Origin: CALRQJ02 sp943370285 | GTDB lineage: Bacteria > Bacteroidota > Bacteroidia > Chitinophagales > Chitinophagaceae | Assembly: GCA_943370285.1 (NCBI GenBank) | Contig: CALRQJ020000003.1 | Coordinates: 124,001 to 188,000, forward strand | Length of the DNA: 64,000 nucleotides | Direction of reading: 5' to 3' | Shown: positions 8,819 through 15,558 of the stretch, piece after piece | Layout of the letters: each line of letters begins with the position of its first letter | Numbering within the stretch: the first letter of the stretch is position 1 | The notes under the pieces: generated by a model | Database searches by the model: none | Seen by the model: the letters and a program-made list of their open reading frames with translations, nothing else | What the model was told of the DNA's origin: nothing | Translations under genes and position numbers: made by a program

Positions 8819-10222
8819 TCAGCTTTCTAGTTGTTTCATTACTTCTTGTACCCTGTCTTTTAATTTGAAGTTTGTGGCTTGTTCACCAACAGGTGTGTAT
8901 GCCGCTAAATAACAATCATCAAAAATAGATTGAATAGCAGCAACGATAGGCTTATCAATAGCTGCTGCTTGTAATGCAACTATCAATTCAGAAGAAGAAA
9001 CTGAAGGATTATAAGGCAGCATCAATCGTTGTAATAAATAAGCCTTAAAATATAACATTAGTTGCTCGATAAATTGATGGTCTTCCCTTTTTATCAACTC
9101 ATTAATCTTGCTTCCATAATTGATTTGAACAGGCGGCGGAATATTTGCTTCGATAGTTGGTTCTATTATAACAGTATCTTTAGGTTGCTTTTCTTTTCTG
9201 CCATTCCACCACCAAGTTCCAATAGCTACTAATGCAATGCCCAATACAATCCACAAATACTTTCTATTACTTAAATCTACTGCTGTATTGTCATTGTCAA
9301 TGATGGGTTTTGTATTTCCTTCTACTACATTTATAGTTAAAGGCTTACTGACAAATGTTTCGTAGCGCTTGGTTGTGGCATCAAAATAAGTAAATTCGAC
9401 TATAGGCAAACTTATATTGCCTGTTTTTGAAGATTGAAAGGGAATTGAAAATACTTTTTCACCCTGCGGCGGAAATACACCACCGGTGATTATTTCCTTG
9501 GTTTTGCTTTCAAAATATTCTATTCCATTTGGCCATTGAATTGTTGGTATTGTAATATTTTTAATATTTCCTTCTCCTTTGATAGCGATGTTAAAAACAG
9601 CTACTTCCTGTTTTCCGATAGTGTTCGTATCTGTGTAGGTATGTAAAGTAAATTGACCAATTACATTTGTAAAGTTTGTAGGCTTATTGGCTTTAGGCAA
9701 AGGTTTTGCTGTGATTGTTATGTCGGTATTTCGAAGTGTAACTATCCGTTCGATCACTTCGCCATCATACGGATTGTTAAGACCTGGTTTCATCAAGTTT
9801 ATTTTATTTTCCACTTCCACATCGCCTAATTTTATTTGGCCTTCTTGCAACGGAATAAACTGAATACTTCTTATCAAATATACTTTGTACAATTTTCCAT
9901 CCACTTTTTCAACAGTCGAAACTTGTTCTTGTGGTGTTAATTCTGATATGCTGCCACCGGTAAACGATGGTTGTTTTACTACCCTTGACTGCGACCTCAA
10001 ACGAGTGTATAACTTGTAATTTACTAAAATGGGTTCATTAACATAACAAACAGATTTGTTGCTAACTGCTTTGATAAATATATTACTGTTGATGATTTTT
10101 TCCGGATTATCCCCCGCTTTCAAAAAATATTGTGTGTCTTTAAAATCATCATATTCAAGCTGTGCATTTACTGTTGTACTTAACAACAAAAGGATTAAAT
10201 AATATAACAGCCGTTTGGTCAT
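8819..10222 (-). CDS. BatD-like membrane-anchored protein
   Basis: Resembles the C-terminal half of BatD proteins, named for the Bacteroides aerotolerance operon; the biochemical function is not established. The product is 467 residues with a signal peptide (MTKRLLYYLILLLLSTTVNA), two Ig-like periplasmic domains (AVSNKSVCYVNEPILVNYKL near 60, and an IGQFTLHTYTD region near 190), one transmembrane helix about 330-347 (YLWIVLGIALVAIG), and a helical cytoplasmic tail of some 120 residues. Known BatD proteins are often longer, so one Ig-like repeat may be missing. No batA, batB, batC or MoxR gene is nearby, so the gene stands apart from a bat operon. ATG 10222 gives a clean signal peptide; a TACATTTG box ends 6 nt before it. 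Confidence 0.7.
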   Translation of the reverse strand: MTKRLLYYLILLLLSTTVNAQLEYDDFKDTQYFLKAGDNPEKIINSNIFIKAVSNKSVCYVNEPILVNYKLYTRLRSQSRVVKQPSFTGGSISELTPQEQVSTVEKVDGKLYKVYLIRSIQFIPLQEGQIKLGDVEVENKINLMKPGLNNPYDGEVIERIVTLRNTDITITAKPLPKANKPTNFTNVIGQFTLHTYTDTNTIGKQEVAVFNIAIKGEGNIKNITIPTIQWPNGIEYFESKTKEIITGGVFPPQGEKVFSIPFQSSKTGNISLPIVEFTYFDATTKRYETFVSKPLTINVVEGNTKPIIDNDNTAVDLSNRKYLWIVLGIALVAIGTWWWNGRKEKQPKDTVIIEPTIEANIPPPVQINYGSKINELIKREDHQFIEQLMLYFKAYLLQRLMLPYNPSVSSSELIVALQAAAIDKPIVAAIQSIFDDCYLAAYTPVGEQATNFKLKDRVQEVMKQLES

Positions 10223-10228
10223 AATTAA

Positions 10229-10236
10229 CAAATGTA
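10229..10236 (-). promoter_or_regulatory. TACATTTG box 6 nt before the batD-like start
   Basis: Reading leftward, TACATTTG matches the TAnnTTTG -7 consensus and is followed by TTAATT and then ATG. If used, transcription would begin at or next to the start codon, giving a leaderless or nearly leaderless mRNA. Confidence 0.4.
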
Positions 10237-10392
10237 AGGGCTGCACTAAAGTTCAGTATCAACAAATCGGTTAAGGATGGGTTAAAAACTAGAACTGAGT
10301 GCTAATCTTATTCCCATTAGTAAAGATTGTACAGCTTTTTATTAAGTTTGAAGCGTTGTTGTGGTCTTATACTTCCACCAAAACTATTTTAC

Positions 10393-11529
10393 ATGTCTCA
10401 TATAGAAACTATTGTTGACTTTTTAGAGCCGATTAATATTTTTGAATTATCCGATGATCAAGGCTATAAAGAAACGCAACTGGGCAATCATATTTTAGTT
10501 AACGAAGGCGAAATGCCGGATATAACAACCGCTGATTTAGTATTTATTGGCTGTACCGAGAATCGTGGTGCCGGATTGCAATTTGGAAATACCGCAGCTC
10601 CCGATGCCATTCGTAAAGCGTTCTATAGTTTATACCATTGGCATAAAGATGTACAAATTGCAGATCTTGGCAATATAAAAAATGGCGCTACCTTACAAGA
10701 TACGTATGCTGCTTTAAAATCTGTTGTTGGCGAATTGGTGCAGTTAAATAAAAAAGTGGTCATCTTGGGAGGCAGTCACGATGTTACAATGGGTCAGTAC
10801 AAAGCATATGGTGCCATCGATAAAATTATTGAAGCCGTATGTATTGATGCCCGAATAGATTTAAACATGGATAGTGTCTTACCGGCAGATCATTTTTTAA
10901 TGGAGATGCTAACCGGCGAGCCCAACTTCATTCGCCACTATAATCATATTGGTTTCCAAAGTTATTTTGTCCATCCACACATGTTAGAAACCATTGATAA
11001 ATTACATTTTGATTGTTATCGTGTTGGTAGGGTGAAAGAAAATATGGAAGAAATGGAGCCGGTAATTCGAAACAGTCATTTAATGAGTTTTGATATTGCC
11101 GCCATTCAAAATAGTCATGCACCGGCTAATCATTTAACACCAAACGGCTTTAATGGAGAAGAAGCATGTATGTTGATGCAATATGCAGGCATGAGCCGCA
11201 ACATCAGCAGTATTGGTATTTACGGCTATTTACCTGAGCAAGATGTACATGATTTAACGGCCAAACAAATCAGCCATATGTTATGGTATTTGATGGATGG
11301 TATGTACAAAGGTAAACATGAAGCATTAATAGAAGATAAAACCCAATTCAACGAATTTGTATTAGCCTTTGCCGAAATTGAAACTACTTTTTTACAAAGT
11401 AAAAAAACAGGTAGGTGGTGGATGCAAATACCTGACGGTCGTTACATCGCTTGTACGCAGTTTGATTATATTACTGCGGCAAGTAACGATATTCCAGAAC
11501 GGTGGATGAGAGCAGTAGAACGCAGTTAA
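10393..11529 (+). CDS. Arginase/formimidoylglutamase-fold (ureohydrolase) protein with degenerate metal site
   Basis: Ureohydrolase-fold protein of 378 residues; active members hydrolyse arginine, agmatine or formimidoylglutamate with two Mn ions. The fold is recognisable from GGSHDVTMG, IDARIDLN, SFDIAAIQNSHAP and NGFNGEEACMLMQYAG. The canonical DAHxD motif reads DARID (His replaced by Arg) and the canonical SxDxDxxDP motif reads SFDIAAIQN (second Asp replaced by Ala), so at least two metal ligands are missing. It may be a non-catalytic paralogue or use altered chemistry. ATG 10393 was chosen over an upstream TTG that would add 22 non-homologous residues. No urea-cycle or histidine-degradation gene is adjacent. 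The fold is sure, the reaction is not. Confidence 0.8.
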   Translation: MSHIETIVDFLEPINIFELSDDQGYKETQLGNHILVNEGEMPDITTADLVFIGCTENRGAGLQFGNTAAPDAIRKAFYSLYHWHKDVQIADLGNIKNGATLQDTYAALKSVVGELVQLNKKVVILGGSHDVTMGQYKAYGAIDKIIEAVCIDARIDLNMDSVLPADHFLMEMLTGEPNFIRHYNHIGFQSYFVHPHMLETIDKLHFDCYRVGRVKENMEEMEPVIRNSHLMSFDIAAIQNSHAPANHLTPNGFNGEEACMLMQYAGMSRNISSIGIYGYLPEQDVHDLTAKQISHMLWYLMDGMYKGKHEALIEDKTQFNEFVLAFAEIETTFLQSKKTGRWWMQIPDGRYIACTQFDYITAASNDIPERWMRAVERS

Positions 11530-11546
11530 ACTATTAGCATATACCC

Positions 11547-12866
11547 ATGAAACTACTTCAAATTAGCTGTACCAATCTTTTGTTGCTATTTCTGTTTTCT
11601 TGTACTGCAGAAAAAAAAATGGGTAAACTAGCAAAAAAAGATATCCTACAAAAGCAGGAATTAACATCTGCACACATAGGCATCAGTATTATGGATGCTG
11701 GAAGTGGAAAGCATTTGTACAACTACCAAGGCGATAAATATTTTGTGCCTGCAAGTAATACCAAAATACCTACTTGTTATGCTGCCATGAAGTATTTGGG
11801 AGATAGTTTGGTGGGTTTGAAATATGCTGATATCAACGACTCAACAGTTTTGGTAAAAGGTGTTGGCGACCCCACTTTATTAGCAAGAGAATACAAACAA
11901 CATGCAGTAGTTGATTTTTTGAAACAACAACCAAAACAAATTATTCTTACTGCATCTAACGATTGGAAAGCAGAGCTATATGGCAGTGGTTGGACATGGA
12001 ACGACTACGATGCTGCCTACATGCCTGAAAGAAATGAGTTGCCTATTTATGGCAATACCGTCATCATTTCAAAAACAGCCAAAGGGTTCAAAACAAATCC
12101 TGCCGCTTTAAATAATGTAGTAGAAGGATTAACCATTGACAGCAGTTTAAATGGTCGGTTTTATTTAAAGCGTAATCAGTGGAGTAATACTTTCAGCATA
12201 GAAAAAACTGCTGCAAGATTTGTATCGCAAGAAACACCGTTAAGCACCGGAAAAATTATGTTGCCATCGGTATTATTGATGGATGCTACGGGAAAAGAGA
12301 TTAGTGTAACGTTGAATAAAGACAGCAAAGCCTATCCATGGAAAACCGTCAAGTCTCAACCAACAGATTCGATGTTGAAACCTATGATGCATCGCAGCGA
12401 TAATTTTTATGCCGAACAATCTTTACTCATGGTCAGTGATAAAATGTTAGGTGTGATGGATGATGATAAGATTATTGATACCTTACTGAAAACAGATTTC
12501 GCTAATCTGCCCCAACAACCAAGATGGGTAGATGGTAGCGGCTTAAGCCGATACAATCTTTTTACGCCACAAGATTTTGTTTACATTTTACAAAAAATGA
12601 AAACCGAATTTGATTGGAACCGCATCACCACTATTTTCCAAACCGGTGGCGAAGGAACAATCAGTAGTTATTACAAAAACTTACAAGGCAAAATTTATGC
12701 AAAGACAGGTACACTTAGCGGACAAGTTGCATTAAGTGGTTATCTCATCACCAAAAAAAATAAAACACTTATTTTCTCAGTACTCGTCAATAACCATCAA
12801 ACAAGTGCCACTGCTGTACGCAGAGCTGTGGAGGCTTTCATTACTAATTTATACGAGAAGTATTAG
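11547..12866 (+). CDS. dacB: D-alanyl-D-alanine carboxypeptidase/endopeptidase, PBP4 (DacB) type
   Basis: Penicillin-binding protein of the S13 family, which trims pentapeptide D-Ala and cleaves peptide cross-links in peptidoglycan. The three catalytic motifs are in order: SNTK in FVPASNTKIP (nucleophile Ser), SDN in MMHRSDNFYAEQ, and KTG in YAKTGTLSG. The 439-residue length is typical. The N-terminus looks like a lipoprotein signal (FLFSC, Cys19), which would anchor it on the periplasmic face of a membrane. The start is 17 bp after the arginase-fold gene, so the two may be co-transcribed. It converges with mutL, with 14 bp between stop codons. Confidence 0.9.
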   Translation: MKLLQISCTNLLLLFLFSCTAEKKMGKLAKKDILQKQELTSAHIGISIMDAGSGKHLYNYQGDKYFVPASNTKIPTCYAAMKYLGDSLVGLKYADINDSTVLVKGVGDPTLLAREYKQHAVVDFLKQQPKQIILTASNDWKAELYGSGWTWNDYDAAYMPERNELPIYGNTVIISKTAKGFKTNPAALNNVVEGLTIDSSLNGRFYLKRNQWSNTFSIEKTAARFVSQETPLSTGKIMLPSVLLMDATGKEISVTLNKDSKAYPWKTVKSQPTDSMLKPMMHRSDNFYAEQSLLMVSDKMLGVMDDDKIIDTLLKTDFANLPQQPRWVDGSGLSRYNLFTPQDFVYILQKMKTEFDWNRITTIFQTGGEGTISSYYKNLQGKIYAKTGTLSGQVALSGYLITKKNKTLIFSVLVNNHQTSATAVRRAVEAFITNLYEKY

Positions 12867-12880
12867 GGTTGTGAGCAAAC

Positions 12881-14743
12881 TTATTTTCCAAACATCCTAT
12901 CTAAATAATCTTCTTTAAACTCTAAATAAGTTGGGGTGCCATTGGTAGTAATGTTAGGTGTGGTACAAGCAAATAATTCTTCAATCAACGTATGCATTTC
13001 TTTTTGTGTTAATGCTTGCCCGGCTTTTATGGCTTGTTGCCTTGCCATACAGCGTACTAACTTTTCTCTTTTGCTGAATTTTATATCGCTGCTAAAATGT
13101 TTGAACTGTTCAATCAATAATTCAATGGAGTGTTTTTCGTTCCCCGGCAATACATCGGCAGGTGTACCTTGAATTACAAAAGCGTTGTTGCCAAAGGGTT
13201 CTACTTGATAGCCCAACACTTGTAAATCGGGTAATAAATCTTGTAACAAAGCAGTATCTGATGCAGATAATTCTACACTTACCGGAAACAAACTTTGTTG
13301 TGTTGCCATTTGTTGATGGTGTGCAGCGAGGCTGTAACGTTCGTACAAAATACGTTCATGAGCCAATTGCTGGTGCACTAAAATAAAACCGCTATTGGTA
13401 GAAGCAATAATAAAAGTGTGATGTAATTGTAGTAATGGTGTATCTGCAATTAATTGTAATCCGCTTTGTTGTTGCAACAAATTTTGTTGCGGCTGTGCTG
13501 TTGGTTGCTGCAACACTTTTTCAACTTCTGTACTGTAGGGTAATACAGTTTCAGCGGGCTGGTAAAATGTTTTCCAACTTTTTAATTCCGCTTTAGCAGA
13601 TGGTTCAATAGCATGTGCTTGATGCTTTTGAGTAAATGTTTTGTACAAAGAAGAAGTTTGAACCGCTTCTTTTCTATCGGCTGTAAATGGTTTATTTACG
13701 GCATCTAAAGATTGTATGTCGGCATTCAACGAAAAATCTAATGATGGTGCTACGCTAAATTGTGCTAATGCATGTTTAATAGCAGCTTGTACAAAAGCAT
13801 AGACTAATTTTTCATCCTCAAACTTTATTTCTTGTTTGGTGGGGTGTACATTGATATCAACATACGAAGGCTCCAAATCTATGTATAAGACGTACGCCGG
13901 AAAACTATCTTTAGCAATAATGCCATCAAATGCATTCATTACCGCATGGTTCAAATAAGCACTTTTAATAAAGCGATTATTTACAAAGAAATATTGATCA
14001 CCACGGGTTTTTTTGGCAGTATCGGGTTTGCCGACAAAACCGTAAATATTCATGTAATCGGTTTCTTCTTTTACCTGCACCAATTTAGCAGCATAATTAT
14101 TGCCCAATACTTGTAAAATACGTTGTTTAAGATTACCGGCTTCTAAATGAAAAACTTGTTGGCCATTACTGGTTAAAGAAAAAAATACGCCGGGAAAAGC
14201 CATCGCCACCCTAATAAACTCATCAACAATATGCCGCATTTCGGCGGCGTTGCTCTTTAAAAAATTTCGTCGGGCAGGCACATTGAAAAATAAATTTTTC
14301 ATGCTAATGCTTGTGCCAATAAGTGCAGCACACAATTCTTGTTTGAGTACTACACTATTTTCTATCTCCAAATAAGTACCCAATTCATCTTCGGCACGGC
14401 GGCTTTTTAATTCAACTTGAGCAACAGCTGCAATAGATGCCAATGCTTCGCCTCTAAAGCCCATGGTTTTTATGCGGAATAAATCATCAATTTGAGCAAT
14501 TTTAGAAGTAGCATGGCGTTCAAAACTCATTCGGGCATCGGTTTCACTCATGCCTTTGCCATTGTCAATTACTTGTATCAAACTTTTACCTGCATCGGTA
14601 ACAATCAGTTGAATATGAGTGGCTTCTGCATCTACGGCATTCTCTAATAATTCCTTAACGGCACTTGCAGGTCGCTGAATTACTTCACCTGCTGCAATTT
14701 GATTGGCTATATTATCGGGCAATAATTGAATGATATCCTGCAC
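12881..14743 (-). CDS. mutL: DNA mismatch repair protein MutL
   Basis: MutL couples mismatch recognition by MutS to strand incision and removal. The 620-residue protein has the GHKL ATPase N-terminus: ELLENAVDAEATHI (31-44), DNGKGM, and SFERHATSKI...TMGFRGEAL. The S5-like domain contains YVDINVHPTKQEIKF. A Q-rich linker lies around 400-430. In the C-terminal domain the endonuclease motif DQHA(x)2E(x)4E appears as HQQLAHERILYE, lacking the Asp and His ligands, although CTTPNITTNGTPTY resembles the C-terminal metal-site region. The start is GTG 14743; MQDIIQLLPDNIANQIAAGEV aligns with the usual N-terminus, so a longer start is unlikely. A TATTTTTG box lies 25 bp upstream. Confidence 0.95.
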   Translation of the reverse strand: MQDIIQLLPDNIANQIAAGEVIQRPASAVKELLENAVDAEATHIQLIVTDAGKSLIQVIDNGKGMSETDARMSFERHATSKIAQIDDLFRIKTMGFRGEALASIAAVAQVELKSRRAEDELGTYLEIENSVVLKQELCAALIGTSISMKNLFFNVPARRNFLKSNAAEMRHIVDEFIRVAMAFPGVFFSLTSNGQQVFHLEAGNLKQRILQVLGNNYAAKLVQVKEETDYMNIYGFVGKPDTAKKTRGDQYFFVNNRFIKSAYLNHAVMNAFDGIIAKDSFPAYVLYIDLEPSYVDINVHPTKQEIKFEDEKLVYAFVQAAIKHALAQFSVAPSLDFSLNADIQSLDAVNKPFTADRKEAVQTSSLYKTFTQKHQAHAIEPSAKAELKSWKTFYQPAETVLPYSTEVEKVLQQPTAQPQQNLLQQQSGLQLIADTPLLQLHHTFIIASTNSGFILVHQQLAHERILYERYSLAAHHQQMATQQSLFPVSVELSASDTALLQDLLPDLQVLGYQVEPFGNNAFVIQGTPADVLPGNEKHSIELLIEQFKHFSSDIKFSKREKLVRCMARQQAIKAGQALTQKEMHTLIEELFACTTPNITTNGTPTYLEFKEDYLDRMFGK

Positions 14744-14768
14744 TTGTCCTTCGTTTGTATGTAGCCGG

Positions 14769-14776
14769 CAAAAATA
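14769..14776 (-). promoter_or_regulatory. Promoter -7 box (TATTTTTG) for mutL
   Basis: An exact TAnnTTTG match on the leftward strand, 25 bp before the mutL GTG start, in the divergent gap shared with the rightward lipoprotein gene at 14871. Confidence 0.5.
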
Positions 14777-14858
14777 GCATATCTACGTTCAATTTAAAGC
14801 CCAATTACTAAATCGATTGTTCTAGCAAGCCTTTGCGGTTGTTTTGCCGTATCTGTTG

Positions 14859-14866
14859 TAAATTTA
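14859..14866 (+). promoter_or_regulatory. TAAATTTA box 4 nt before the 14871 start
   Basis: TAAATTTA (TAnnTTTR) is followed by GCCC and then ATG. A TTTG at 14832-14835 lies 23 bp upstream, close to the usual -33 spacing. If functional, the transcript would be leaderless. Confidence 0.35.
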
Positions 14867-14870
14867 GCCC

Positions 14871-15470
14871 ATGAAACAAGTATCTATTTGGTTGCTGATG
14901 ATAGGCTTACTAGCCATGGCTTGTCAAAAAAACATTGCCGATTTACCAACAAGCCCAATAGTTAGACCTGTAGCAGATACGTTTGTAACTTATACCATTG
15001 CCCAAGGATTCCATTATAGCGACCAAGCACCTAATGTTGCTGTTAATTATACCGAACAAAAATTTCAAGTACAATTTGATAGTTCTGCCATATACACTAC
15101 AATAGACCCGGCTAATCAAGCCGATGTTAATAAACTATATGGCTTTGCCGACAATAACAGGTTACATTTCGAATTTAGTGCAAGGTTTGGATGGCGTTGG
15201 TTTAATAATCGGTTAGAATTACTGGCTTATGTATATAATAATGGTATTCAAACCAACAAGTTATTAGGTGCTGTTAGTTTAGGTATGCCCCACCAATGCA
15301 GCATTAAAGTGGCAGGCGATACATATATTTTTACATTGAATGGGGTTGCTACAACAATGGACCGTGCTAGTATTACACCAAAAGGGGCAGGCTACAAATT
15401 ATATCCTTTTTTTGGAGGCGACGAACCTGCACCGCATCAAGTGGTCATAAAGATCAAAGAAACAAAATAA
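14871..15470 (+). CDS. Unrecognised lipoprotein
   Basis: A 199-residue predicted lipoprotein (lipobox LAMAC, Cys18) that I do not recognise. After the lipid anchor comes a Pro/Thr-rich linker of about 20 residues, then a compact, aromatic-rich, probably all-beta domain (HFEFSARFGWRWFNNRLELL around 105-125) with alternating hydrophobic residues and no Cys beyond the anchor. The C-terminal HQVVIKIKETK could be an edge strand. The overall look is of a beta-sandwich, perhaps a binding domain, but no catalytic motif is visible. It is transcribed divergently from mutL and precedes the GH3 fusion gene by 88 bp. Confidence 0.75.
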   Translation: MKQVSIWLLMIGLLAMACQKNIADLPTSPIVRPVADTFVTYTIAQGFHYSDQAPNVAVNYTEQKFQVQFDSSAIYTTIDPANQADVNKLYGFADNNRLHFEFSARFGWRWFNNRLELLAYVYNNGIQTNKLLGAVSLGMPHQCSIKVAGDTYIFTLNGVATTMDRASITPKGAGYKLYPFFGGDEPAPHQVVIKIKETK

Positions 15471-15558
15471 CACCTGTTAACTTTCCTGTTAATCCTCGCT
15501 AAGAACCGTTCAACAGATTGGTGATTTGTATTTAACTTGTGCCACTCAAGTTTGCAAT

